NCBI RefSeq assembly: GCF_964063325.1
Contig: NZ_OZ061315.1
Span: forward strand, 2,976,001 to 3,040,000
Source: Hafnia alvei
GTDB taxonomy: Bacteria > Pseudomonadota > Gammaproteobacteria > Enterobacterales > Enterobacteriaceae
Length of the DNA: 64,000 nucleotides
Reading direction: 5' to 3'
Every line of letters starts with the position of its first letter. Positions within the stretch are counted from its first letter, which is position 1. A program made the translations under genes and the position numbers. The notes under the pieces were generated by a model. That model was given only the letters and a program-made list of their open reading frames with translations, searched no databases and was not told the origin of the DNA. Below are positions 51,197-60,500 of this stretch, in pieces.

Positions 51197-51907
51197 TTAG
51201 CGACGGTTGCCGAAAATACGCAGCAGCATCAAGAACAGGTTAATGAAGTCCAGATACAGGGTTAACGCGCCCAAAATCGAGTATTTACGGAAGTTATCTT
51301 TATCTTCAGGATTCAGCTGTTCGCCCATAGCTTTCAGCTTCTGAGTATCATACGCGGTCAAACCCACAAAGATAATCACGCCCGCATAGGTAATCACCCA
51401 CGTCAGCGCTGGGCTTTTCAGCCAGATATTCACCAGCGACGCCAGAATGATACCGATCAGCCCCATAAACATCATCGAGCCAATGCCGCTCAAATCACGC
51501 TTGGTGGTGTAACCGTAGAGGCTCATTGCCCCGAACATACCGGCTGTAACCACGAAAGTGCTCGCGATAGACGAATAGGTATAGACGATAAAAATACTCG
51601 CCAGCGTTAATCCGGTGAGTGCCGAATAGAGCATAAACAGCGAGGTTGCGGCGGCGGCGCTCAGTTTCTGCACCATACCTGACAGCACAAACACCAACCC
51701 CAACTGCACAATGATTAAACCGAAAAAGGTAATTTTGCTGGAGAAAATAAAATTCAGCACGGCTGGCGTATGCGCGGCGTACCACGCCACGATGGACGTG
51801 AGCAACAACCCACATGTCATCCAGCCATACACTTGCGCCATATATGCCTGTAGGCCCGAATTTGCGCGCTCTACGATCGAGCCATTATCACGAGGATATC
51901 GATCCAT
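51197..51907 (-). CDS. ybhL: BAX inhibitor-1 family membrane protein YbhL
   Basis: This is a 236-residue protein with seven hydrophobic segments, close to E. coli YbhL: MAQVYGWMTCGLLLTSIVAW, LFMLYSALTGLTLASIFIVY, FGAMSLYGYTTKRDLS and the C-terminal GALTLYLDFINLFLMLLRIF. The family includes calcium-permeable channels in other bacteria; the role in enterobacteria is not settled. AAGGTG lies six bases before ATG 51907, so I prefer it over the longer frame from 51916. In E. coli the neighbour of ybhL is moaE; here the flavodoxin gene and the CRISPR-Cas locus lie between them. Confidence 0.94.
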   Translation of the reverse strand: MDRYPRDNGSIVERANSGLQAYMAQVYGWMTCGLLLTSIVAWYAAHTPAVLNFIFSSKITFFGLIIVQLGLVFVLSGMVQKLSAAAATSLFMLYSALTGLTLASIFIVYTYSSIASTFVVTAGMFGAMSLYGYTTKRDLSGIGSMMFMGLIGIILASLVNIWLKSPALTWVITYAGVIIFVGLTAYDTQKLKAMGEQLNPEDKDNFRKYSILGALTLYLDFINLFLMLLRIFGNRR

Positions 51908-52096
51908 GAAGATCACCTTTAGCTAAAAATGACAATATTATCTGTATTGGTAAAACAACCAGACAGTTCTCTTAATAAGCCTACCACAGAACCGTCTTTT
52001 TGCTGCGGGCTGAGTGTGCCGATATATTTCAGATTTAAGCAATATTTACTTATGTGGCGTTTTTAACCCACCGTGCAGTTAAGCACGGCGGCAATT

Positions 52097-52167
52097 TATA
52101 CCCAAAATCATTCGAGTTGCTTGAATGCAGCCAACGATAAGCAGCTTGAAGTATGACGGGTATATAC
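52097..52167. repeat. enterobacterial palindromic repeat (TATACCC...GGGTATA)
   Basis: TATACCCAAAATCATTCGAG starts and AGCAGCTTGAAGTATGACGG then GTATA ends a ~70-base unit with inverted termini. Similar sequences, often with longer centres, occur between genes in Serratia, Yersinia and related genera (from memory). A related fragment GCAGCTTCAAGTATGAAGGG occurs at 30156, before rcsD. Confidence 0.7.
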
Positions 52168-52168
52168 G

Positions 52169-52747
52169 TTAAACGCCTGACCAGCGTTTGGTTACATTCG
52201 CCACTCGCTCACCGAACTTGCGCGCGGTTTCCAAATCGCCCGGCAGCGGCGCTTCATCCGGCGAGGCATCGGAAGGCGATACCGTCATTAGCCCTGAAAA
52301 ACCGGCAATATAGTTCACATCATTGCGGTTTGCCGCTTTGGTATTGGATGGCAACATGCCCATCCCGACCCACACCCCGCCATGCTGCTGTGAGAGATGG
52401 AACATATAATCGAGCGTGCCGAGTTTGTCGCCGTTCATGCTGGCTGAGTTAGTGAACCCAGCAAAAACTTTATCTTTCCACTCTTGGCTAAACCAAGGCT
52501 TCGAAGAGGAATCTGCAAATTTCTTAAACTGCCAAGACGGCCCGCCCATGTAGGTTGGGCTACCAAAAATAATCGCGTCGGCCTGCGCTAACAGATGCCA
52601 TCCTCCTTCCGGCAAATTGCCTTCGCTGTCGATAGCTAAAACGTCAACGGTTACCCCCTCTACCTGCTGCGCACCCGCAGCTACCGCCTCTGCGGCTTTG
52701 GCGGTATGCCCGTATCCACTATGAAAAACCACGGCTAATGCTGTCAT
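52169..52747 (-). CDS. flavodoxin-family FMN protein
   Basis: This is a 192-residue protein of the flavodoxin / WrbA-like NAD(P)H:quinone oxidoreductase fold. The FMN phosphate loop is HSGYGHTAKAAEAVA near residues 9-23. ADAIIFGSPTYMGGPSWQFK is the second flavin-binding stretch, and FTNSASMNGDKLGTL the third. It would act in the cytoplasm in two-electron reduction of quinones or related compounds; the exact substrate is not clear. GAGGAG lies seven bases before ATG 52747, so I prefer it to the frame start at 52762. Confidence 0.88.
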   Translation of the reverse strand: MTALAVVFHSGYGHTAKAAEAVAAGAQQVEGVTVDVLAIDSEGNLPEGGWHLLAQADAIIFGSPTYMGGPSWQFKKFADSSSKPWFSQEWKDKVFAGFTNSASMNGDKLGTLDYMFHLSQQHGGVWVGMGMLPSNTKAANRNDVNYIAGFSGLMTVSPSDASPDEAPLPGDLETARKFGERVANVTKRWSGV

Positions 52748-52875
52748 AAAATAACTCCTCACACGTTGGTTAATTCGTTATACGCCTGAGAATATTTATA
52801 CGTCGGGAATAGGATGGCGTCTAGGGAGATGGTTTTTTCATTCAAATACAGCAGCAGGAACACTCACGCCCAGAC

Positions 52876-53133
52876 TCAATAGACAATCGGACGCCTAAAA
52901 TCAGTGGTATCAGGTAAAAGCGCAACCGTCCGTAGGTGTCGATTACAGATAAACCATATTTCATCCCGATCGTTAGATAATATGTAGTAAGCATCCGATG
53001 ATTCTGAGGGATTAAACACGCCTAACGCCCGATAGGCTATTTCACAACTAAACCCGCTACGTAGCGGCAAAGGTCGTGGCCCGTTCTCCAACTCCTCAAC
53101 CCGCAAATAAAGACCTTGCTCAAACCAAATCAA
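52876..53133 (-). CDS. small protein of unknown function
   Basis: This 85-residue protein starts MIWFEQGLYLRVEELENGPR and ends DTTDFRRPIVY. It has no signal peptide or membrane span. The composition (many aromatic and charged residues, SNDRDEIWFICNRHLRTVALL) looks like a folded small protein, not a chance frame. The start is TTG 53133 with AAGGGG about five bases upstream. I do not recognise its family. It lies between the flavodoxin gene and the trailer end of CRISPR array 1, pointing away from the array, and could be a chromosomal neighbour instead of a CRISPR accessory gene. Confidence 0.6.
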   Translation of the reverse strand: MIWFEQGLYLRVEELENGPRPLPLRSGFSCEIAYRALGVFNPSESSDAYYILSNDRDEIWFICNRHLRTVALLPDTTDFRRPIVY

Positions 53134-53223
53134 ATTAGCCCCTTACCTCTACGAAAGTTACCTCAAATACTGCAACACCGGTGCAGCGCTGAAATAAGTA
53201 TAGTGAAAATAAAGCAGAAGCTA

Positions 53224-53551
53224 ATTTGTGGCTGCCTGTACGGCAGTGAACTTATGTGTTTGGACCCACGCGCACTATCGCCTTTTCTAAGCTGCCTGTA
53301 CGGCAGTGAACTGATGCGATAAGCAAAGTGACGGGCGGCTATTTTTCTAAGCTGCCTGTACGGCAGTGAACTGCACGCCTTTTGCTTTAGCTCTTGCGCC
53401 ATTTTTCTAAGCTGCCTGTACGGCAGTGAACAAATTTTCGCTCACGTGTTGCGTCTTCTTGCTTTTCTAAGCTGCCTGTACGGCAGTGAACATTACGGGC
53501 GTTGCTTCTGGCGCTGAAACTACTTTCTAAGCTGCCTGTACGGCAGTGAAC
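53224..53551 (-). CRISPR. type I-F CRISPR array 1 (6 repeats, 5 spacers)
   Basis: Repeats of 28 bases start at 53224, 53284, 53344, 53404, 53464 and 53524, separated by five 32-base spacers. On the minus strand the repeat begins GTTCACTGCC and ends CAGCTTAGAAA, the standard type I-F sequence with an internal palindrome CTGCC/GGCAG bound and cut by Cas6f. The repeat at 53224-53251 has a degenerate outer end (ATTTGTG in place of TTTCTAA), marking the oldest, trailer side. The leader is therefore to the right, next to cas6f, and transcription is leftward. By eye no spacer matches the window. Confidence 0.98.
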
Positions 53552-53750
53552 TGTTGAGAATTAGCTAAAAAAGCTGACTAATCAGATCATTAATTCATTT
53601 TAATGAGATTAACCCTTTTTTCTGCACGTTAGTTATGGACACTAAAAATCAATAAATTAGATACACGTACAAAAAAAGGGTTCGCAAGATTTGATCGGCA
53701 ATGAAATAAAACATATCCCTGCCATTTATAAGCACAGGGATATCAACGCG
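53552..53750 (-). promoter_or_regulatory. leader of CRISPR array 1
   Basis: This AT-rich leader shares AATCAGATC, TCATTTT, TTAACCCTTTTTTCTG, AAAAATCAAT and AAAAAAGGGTT with the array 2 leader, in the same order and spacing. AATCAATAAATTA (53647-53659) is a perfect IHF consensus (WATCAANNNNTTR). It is bracketed by the inverted repeat AACCCTTTTTT (53611-53621) and AAAAAAGGGTT (53672-53682). IHF bending of leaders is known to be needed for spacer acquisition in type I-F systems. Confidence 0.8.
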
Positions 53751-53759
53751 GATGATTAG

Positions 53760-54314
53760 CTAAAACCACGGCACCATTGCCGTTGCGCTTAAGCCATAGC
53801 TACTAAATTTGCCCGTCGTTGGCTGCGTTTGCAGTTCGCCCTGACAAATAAACAGATGAAACATTTGTCCGGTGGACAAACTTTTTAGCACGATAAAAGG
53901 CAACGATGTTTTCTGCTCATTAGCATCCAAAATCTGCAATCGCGCCTGCTCTTCGGTTAGCCAACCTTTTTTTACCGATCTACGTCGCAGCCGTTCCGCG
54001 CTGCTTTTTACCTGCACGCGGCTCACCGTGCGATAGGCCACTTTTTCTGGCACCGCTAAAATTTCAGCGCACTGGCTATAGTCTCGCAGTCCCTTTAGCC
54101 ACTGGGTGGCTTCTATCGCAGATAATGCCTGCTGTGAGCCGTGCAGCCTAATGGTGTCACCGAGAGTTTTCGTCGCTCGCGGAAAGCTGACGCCAACATC
54201 ACCTTGGCCATAAGCGCCGAGGGCGCGATGCAGTTTGGCAAACAGCGCCGCCATCAGCATCGGTTCGCTAAACTCAGGGTCTTCCAACACGCGGATATCC
54301 TGATAAAAATTCAT
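53760..54314 (-). CDS. cas6f: CRISPR RNA endoribonuclease Cas6f (Csy4)
   Basis: This is a 184-residue crRNA-processing nuclease. It has the catalytic His29 (ALFAKLHRAL) and an arginine-rich helix SSAERLRRRSVKKG (residues 104-117) that binds the repeat hairpin. The C-terminal GKFSSYGLSATAMVPWF is the family ending. It cuts on the 3' side of the hairpin in each repeat and stays bound to the crRNA. It is the last cas gene, nine bases after csy3, and its stop lies about 200 bases from the array it processes. Confidence 0.95.
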   Translation of the reverse strand: MNFYQDIRVLEDPEFSEPMLMAALFAKLHRALGAYGQGDVGVSFPRATKTLGDTIRLHGSQQALSAIEATQWLKGLRDYSQCAEILAVPEKVAYRTVSRVQVKSSAERLRRRSVKKGWLTEEQARLQILDANEQKTSLPFIVLKSLSTGQMFHLFICQGELQTQPTTGKFSSYGLSATAMVPWF

Positions 54315-54323
54315 ATCAGCCCC

Positions 54324-55322
54324 TTATTCACCTTTTTCACCAAATACACCGCCGCGAATTAGAACCGCCATCACGTAATGTTGTTGCTCCACCGCCGGCT
54401 TTTCGCCTTTGGTCACCCATTTATCCAGCAGCGTGTAAAAATCCATTTTTTCTTTTGGTTGGCGACAGGCAACGCCACGGCTGGTTACCGAGCCATAAGG
54501 TTCCACGGCAATTGCCCCTAAAGATTCAACCATCGGATGCCAAGTATCGATAGTACGTAGCGCGTTACCGATTTTTTGCGAATGCATCGCGGCCACGTTG
54601 CTGACTTGGTACAACACCTTGCTTTTTTTGCTATTGCTGTCGAGAACCAACTCTTGCGATGGGAAAATTTCCTGCCCAGCCCCTAAATGCACAAAAGCAT
54701 TCACGGTCAGCAGCGCAAAACTTTCTCCGCGCAGCCCGGTTTCAATCACCTGTGCCAACGCCTTCAAATCGCCTTTCGGTTGGCCAAACTCGCGCAGGCT
54801 ATAATTCTGCGCATCGAATTTCCAATGCTGTTCTCCAAAAGAGACATGCACTTCAATCGCCTCCGCGCCAATACGGTTGCGCCATAGAAAACGACCATTC
54901 GCCAGATTCTCAGCGTAGCGTGCAGCCAGTTCAGCAAAACCGTGCTCGGCGATATAGCCCTCAATCACGTCCTGCAAAGCAAGCTGATATTCCTGATCGT
55001 TACACACCGACGGCGTAGACAAATGACCCAGCACGCGCAGGGTAAACGTCACTTTCAACGTATCGGCATCCATTGGCAAAGCGGCAACGTCAACGCGCTG
55101 TAGGTTGGCTTTTTGGATTTCGACGTCGAGCTTTGCTGGATCGCTGGCAAGCGCGCTCTTCAATCGGTTGGAGATGGTACCGCGCACCGCTTTTTCTTGA
55201 ATCTGGATGGGCTGCCAGACATTCCCCTGCCAATTACCCGAATACATTACCGCGTCTGAATTAGCCAGTTTGCGTTCAAAAGCGAGTACTGAAGCGGTTT
55301 TGATAACTGAAGTTTTAGCCAT
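54324..55322 (-). CDS. csy3: type I-F Cascade backbone Cas7f (Csy3)
   Basis: This is a 332-residue backbone subunit; about six copies polymerise along the crRNA spacer. KTASVLAFERKLANSDAVMY opens the protein as in other Csy3 proteins. RFLWRNRIGAEAIEVHVSFG and YGSVTSRGVACRQPKEKMDF are further conserved stretches. AAGGGATG precedes the ATG. It is 11 bases after csy2 in the operon. No truncation or frameshift is visible. Confidence 0.95.
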   Translation of the reverse strand: MAKTSVIKTASVLAFERKLANSDAVMYSGNWQGNVWQPIQIQEKAVRGTISNRLKSALASDPAKLDVEIQKANLQRVDVAALPMDADTLKVTFTLRVLGHLSTPSVCNDQEYQLALQDVIEGYIAEHGFAELAARYAENLANGRFLWRNRIGAEAIEVHVSFGEQHWKFDAQNYSLREFGQPKGDLKALAQVIETGLRGESFALLTVNAFVHLGAGQEIFPSQELVLDSNSKKSKVLYQVSNVAAMHSQKIGNALRTIDTWHPMVESLGAIAVEPYGSVTSRGVACRQPKEKMDFYTLLDKWVTKGEKPAVEQQHYVMAVLIRGGVFGEKGE

Positions 55323-55333
55323 TTTTTCATCCC

Positions 55334-56266
55334 TTAAAATTCGTCTGAGTAATGTGAATCATCTTGTGTAACGTCGTCAGGCAAGGCTTGCCCACGGCAG
55401 TAATATCCAGTGTCAGTAATGTGATAGCGCCAGAACAGCTCATCAGGTTCTTGAATACGATGTACGCCTCGCCACTCCCCTATGCCATAAACGGGTTCGG
55501 CAAAACAAAACGGTGTATCGCTGTCGCGAGCGTTGACCACGGTGCCGGGTTCATAAAGCGGGGAAATTCGCTGCCAGCCGGTCATTAGCGGGACGAGATA
55601 GCCCAGACGAGGTTTTTTCACATACTCCCATGTCGCGCTATCTTCTTGATCTTGATCTGCTTTCGCCGCCATTTTCAACGCAGCAAAATCAAGCCATGCG
55701 TCCATCATTTCCACATCAGGATTTTGCTGTTTTAGCGCTTGGAAATGCTCGTCAAGCCAGAGCGAACGGTCATACAACGCAAAACCCGGCATCAGGCCGT
55801 AGAGATTGGCGCTTAAGTTGCCGGCGCTACACACCTGAACATTGCGCAATTGGGTAATGGTGCCCCCTGCCAGTTTTTGCGTTTGGCAAAGATCTTGCAG
55901 ATACTTAGCCAGCGCTTGCATACCGACATCACCGTTAGCAATTTCACCGTGACACTCAATCACCAGAGAAACCGTCATATGCATACGGCCCTCTTCGTTA
56001 AACGAGGCGGTTTTGGCTTCTTTGGTCAACGGATTACGAGTGAGAGCAAACTGATAATCGCGCCCAGATGAATAAGCGTGAATTTGGTGGCGATGACAGA
56101 TGACACCGCAACCTTCTAGGGTGAGGCCGTGGCTGATTTGCAGTTTTCGAGATAATGCATGCGTGTAACCCAGAAAATGAGTAATCGCAGGAAACCCCCA
56201 GGTGAGTCCGGCAACTGCGTTGGCGTTTTCTACCGTAATCCACGGTAAAATAATGATATTACTCAT
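55334..56266 (-). CDS. csy2: type I-F Cascade subunit Cas5f (Csy2)
   Basis: This is a 310-residue subunit that caps the 5' handle of the crRNA with Csy1. The frame is open upstream to 56371, but the protein begins at MSNIIILPWITVENANAVAG (ATG 56264-56266), with AGGAG eight bases before it. The upstream part is the end of csy1 in another frame. Conserved parts are WGFPAITHFLGYTHALSRKL, GCGVICHRHQIHAYSSGRDY and FAEPVYGIGEWRG. Its start overlaps the original csy1 stop by eight bases, so a csy1 nonsense codon upstream may also reduce its translation. Confidence 0.95.
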   Translation of the reverse strand: MSNIIILPWITVENANAVAGLTWGFPAITHFLGYTHALSRKLQISHGLTLEGCGVICHRHQIHAYSSGRDYQFALTRNPLTKEAKTASFNEEGRMHMTVSLVIECHGEIANGDVGMQALAKYLQDLCQTQKLAGGTITQLRNVQVCSAGNLSANLYGLMPGFALYDRSLWLDEHFQALKQQNPDVEMMDAWLDFAALKMAAKADQDQEDSATWEYVKKPRLGYLVPLMTGWQRISPLYEPGTVVNARDSDTPFCFAEPVYGIGEWRGVHRIQEPDELFWRYHITDTGYYCRGQALPDDVTQDDSHYSDEF

Positions 56267-57575
56267 CGCGGCATCTCCTGATAGCCTGCTCCATTTCGTG
56301 CAGACGACGCTTGAAAAGTGGCTGGGTCTGCCATTCTCGACGCTCGGTCTCCCCGACCTTGAGTTCAGCACGACGAAGATGGCTGTTTAACCACAGCGCA
56401 AAATCATTGGCTACCGCATCTTGCCAATCGCCTTTCTCGCGCTCGTTAAAAAATGCCTCGTCGTTTTTTGCCCGCCACGGATCGAGCCAAAGCTGTTGGT
56501 GAGGTTTGAGTTAGCACTTTTCATCCGCGGTCCAGCCCTCAAATTCCCTACGCTGTAGATCAGCCGCGATGTTGAATAACAGGTCGATAAGTTCATCTAT
56601 GTAGCGGTCGCGCTGCTGGCGAATAGCTTGATTATTATTTTCTCCCGCGCCCAGCAATAGTTGGATCAAACGACGACGCAACGTGCTGGTTGCCCGTTCA
56701 TATGGACCTTGGCCGAAGAAGCTATTCAATGCCACTGGCGGTTTATCCTGAGTTTTCCACTGCGGTGAGGCTGAGGATAGAAGCCACACACGCCAACCTC
56801 GGCTGCTATTGAGTGCTGATATGTTTTGTGGCTTGGTGCCACCAAAGTTCATCACCGCCGTCTGAGGAAAAATCACCAGCGGATCAGCATGCCATTTTTT
56901 ATCACGGCGAGCTTTCCAAATGGCTTTACTTTCCTCGCTAAAGCGCAACGCTACCATGCGCTGATTTAAAGCCTGAGCAAGAGGTGAGGAAAACAGCGGT
57001 CCAAGCAAATGGTATCCCCCTTCAACAGGAATATAGATCTGCTTTGCCAGTTTATGAGACGCAGGTGGCTTGGCTATAAGGACGCTAGTAAACCCCGTCA
57101 TCCAAAACGCAAGTTGCTCATCGTCCTCCGCCAGCTCTGCCAGTACGGAGCTATCACCGCGTTGCAAACAAGCTAGCAGCGAGTCCCCTTCTACTTCAGT
57201 TTTAAGCAGATTTGCGACATCAAAAACCGCCGCATTTCCTGTAAAATCAATACAGGGATTCAAGATAGTTGCGGTAGAGAGATAGCCTTCATTTTCAGTA
57301 GTTTCGCTGAAAACACTGCTGCTTTTTGAATCACCATGAGCGAACTTGGCAACATGAGTAGCCGAGCTGATTTGCCCAATACGGTTGACGGCATCCGTTA
57401 ACCAGCTGCGAGTTTCATAGCGCGACGCCAGTTCATGCCGCTCTTGTAGCAAGGTGCTTTCGTCTTCCCCCACAGCCTGCCGTTTGATCATTTCCTTATC
57501 AAATGCATCGAGTTTTGTTTGCCGTCGTCCGGCAATGTACTCTTCAATAAAAACGGTCAACCCTTGATATGACAT
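56259..57575 (-). pseudogene. csy1: type I-F Cascade large subunit Cas8f (Csy1), in-frame ochre at codon 355
   Basis: The gene starts MSYQGLTVFIEEYIAGRRQT (ATG 57575, AGGAG five bases before) and reads normally to EGWTADEKC. A TAA follows at 56513-56511. The same frame then continues for 83 codons without another stop: LKPHQQLWLDPWRAKNDEAF, FNEREKGDWQDAVANDFALW, and on to EMEQAIRRCRDE and TAA at 56261-56259, overlapping csy2. The normal family length is about 430, and the rejoined protein would be 437 plus the stop position. Csy1 recognises the PAM and its C-terminal helical bundle takes part in Cas2/3 recruitment, so the 354-residue product lacks an essential part. A C-to-T change in CAA would create the stop. 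Confidence 0.9.
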
Positions 57576-57599
57576 ACACACTCCTGTCCCTGATACGAA

Positions 57600-60500
57600 T
57601 TAAAGAGGCCTAAACACACCCAGCACGGGGTGCCATAACCACGCTTCGGCCTCCTGTTCTTTACTCACGCGCAGGTTGATTTCGCCGTACCGCTCGCAGA
57701 CGTTAGCAAGCGCCATCTCTCGAGCATCGGCTACGCTCTGTAATACCTGTTCATAATCCATTGCCATCCACGCCAATACCCCTTCCGCCATTTCTTGCGG
57801 CTGATAGCAAAACTCCCCAGCGGCTTTCCAACCTGCTGCACTATCTTCGTCGCGGAAGAAAAACTTCGGTTCATCAAACTCGTCTTCCATGCGCAAAAAA
57901 TATTGCCTTTCCGGCTGTGAACGGCGAAACGGCGTACGGCGTTGTAACTCTCCACTCCAGTTAACCGGCAGCCGCCACCAGTGCACGGCTGCGGGATGTT
58001 TCGCCTCGCTGCCCATTAACTCCAACTGTGAACGCCCGTGCTCAAGCTCGACCAGACTGGTGTAACACTGACCCTCGACGGGTTTTGATGACATATCCAA
58101 AATCCGCGGTACCGCATTAATGTGCAGGTACTGTTCTGGTTGCAGGTTCTCTTTGAGATCGTGACTGGCGAGTAAAAAACGTTTTGTTTCAAAACCGGGC
58201 TGACACATCGCCGGGGTTTTCTGGCGGAGTGCGCGCACGTTTTTATTGAGGATGAGCAGGTTTGAAATTTGTGGGGGCCTCTGCCGATGGCGCTGAATAC
58301 GCCCGGCAAACTGAATCAGTGAACGCATCGAGCTTGGCTCAATAATGCCCCAGTCGGCGTCCCAGTCGCGGCCAACTTCGACCACGGAAGTGGCTAGCAC
58401 AACGAATAAATGATGTTTGGCTGCGCTTTGTTCTACCGCCCGACGGATCTCCGGCTTATCCCAGAGCGAGTTATTTTCCCCCGAACGGGAAAACGCCGCA
58501 TCGAGCTGTTTTTCCATATATGAACGCATCACCAACGGATGTTGGCTGTGATAAACACAATAGTGAACGCAAAAGCCATCAGGCGAAGGCATCGCCATCA
58601 ACGCTTTGGCGGTGGCGACCAACGGATTGATATTCGCCATACGCACCAGCCCCAGCGATACGGTTTTGTCCGCCTGCTCTTCATGATGTTTCGCATGCAG
58701 CGCCAACATTTTATCGTGGAAAGTCTGCGCTACCGCGTCAATGACCGCCTCGGGCTTAGATGACGACGGTAACACCGTAACAATCTCTGCCCTGCGCAGC
58801 ACGGGTTTGGCCGGTAGCCGTTTGGCACGCTGCCCTGCAAAATCACAATGTGCTTCATAAAAATCGCCAGGACGACCGAGCTCGCCTGTGCAAGAGTCAT
58901 CTTCATCAAACCACGCACAGCAGACATTGAGCGGCAATCCTGGTTCACCACAGGCTTGCTGATATGCTTGGCGCCCCGTGCAATAGGCCGAGAATAAAGC
59001 CTGAACAAGTGCAGGGGGCAATGTTGCGGAAGAGAGCAATACACGCCCCCCCAGCATTCCCGCCCAGTTCACCAAGCGACAAAGCGCATGCTGATCTTCA
59101 ATCTCAAAATCATCCGGCTCATCAAGCACCAAATCGCTGGTCAGTAATCGCAGCATCGGGGCAATTTGTTTGCCGCCACGCACGCCTTCGGTGGCTGGCA
59201 TCAGATGGTCGATAGTGGCGACCAGCACCGGTGCGTCTACCAGCTGACGCAGCTTTGTGTCCTCGTCCAGCCATTGACGCAGTGGCCCTGTATTAGGCAT
59301 GCCGTCGTAATGCACATATTGATGTGACTCAAAAAGCGCTTCTTCAGATGCGCTGTTATTATCGTCATCAGGCTCGTTGTGCAGCTCTCGCACCGCACGA
59401 GAACCGACCAGCACCGCTAAATCGTCCTCGCCCAACCCAAGCCTTACGCGTAATGCTTCGCCGGTTTGTAATGTCAGCGTGCGCAGCCCCAATGCAACGG
59501 TGAAACGACACCCCTCTTCTTCACGCGCCAGCGCATACATAATACGTGCGTTGGCGAGCGTTTTACCGCAGCCTGTAGAGGCCATATTGATACCGAAAAA
59601 GCCCTGCTTTTGCGAACGTTCACGCAGGCTCTCAGCCTTGTCCCACGCCTTATTTTGCCACTGGTAACGCCCGTCCTTTGCCCTTTCCCGAAAACCTTTA
59701 TGCCGTGAAATGGCGGGTAACTGACCGCGCAGCGCGGCAAAAGATCGTCCCAACAGGAAAGCATGGTGGCTAACGCCAACAACATGCTCGTCCAGTTTTT
59801 GTTTTAGCTTACCCTCTTTGGTATTTGCCCATGCGTGGTAGGTTTCATCCTGCCAGTCAGGTATTGGTTTCTGAGAGGAGTAATGATGATCCGCCAGCAT
59901 CAAGGCCAAACGGGCAAGATGCACGGTAAATGTTTGATCAAGCGAGCCAAAATCTGGCAGAGACACGGCATGAACAGCCCGCTTCGCCAGTTGATTGGCT
60001 TTGTTACGCCAAGTTTGACTGCGCAGCGGCGTGCCGTTGGGAAACGTCCAAACTTTATCGAAATCGCTATCGCGCCAATCGCTCTTTTCGTGGTTGAGCG
60101 CGTTCCAGTACACGTTAAGTTGATTTTCCAGCCATGTCCTACTGCTGGATAGTTCTGGCTCATTTTTCCCTAAATACTGCGGCAAACGGTGATGAGAAAT
60201 AATCAGCCAAGCGATCACTCGCGCCAGCGGTGGCAGATTGACGAGAGGGCTATCGCTCTTCTCTTTACTGTCTTTTTGTAGGTTTGCCAGCCACTCTTTT
60301 TCGTCTTGTGGCGCTAGCCAACCCAGTTTGCCCAACCACTGTTTATCGGTTTGCGTACCAACAAAAGCCTGAAACAGCCGCACGGAAATCCACTCATGGC
60401 GTAAAGGCTGGAAACCACGCTCAGATTTTCCCTTAAGCCCGAGCTGAAACAACGCATTAGCTTTGCCAAAATCATGAAACAAGCCCGCAATGCCCGCCAG

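Noticed and set aside
53163..53402. ORFs through CRISPR array 1 (and 62549-62740 through array 2)
   Set aside because: They translate the CRISPR repeats (recurring SLPYRQLRK) and are not genes.
53611..53682. Leader inverted repeat as a Rho-independent terminator
   Set aside because: The arms are about 50 bases apart and consist mostly of A/T runs, and both leaders keep an IHF site between them, so a simple terminator is unlikely.
55334..56371. Longer Csy2 starting at 56371
   Set aside because: The added 35 residues are the other-frame image of the csy1 3' end; ATG 56266 has a good ribosome binding site and the family N-terminus.
56411..56596. Small ORF on the minus strand near the csy1 stop
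   Set aside because: It is a shifted-frame shadow of the csy1 C-terminal region; the real continuation is in the original csy1 frame.
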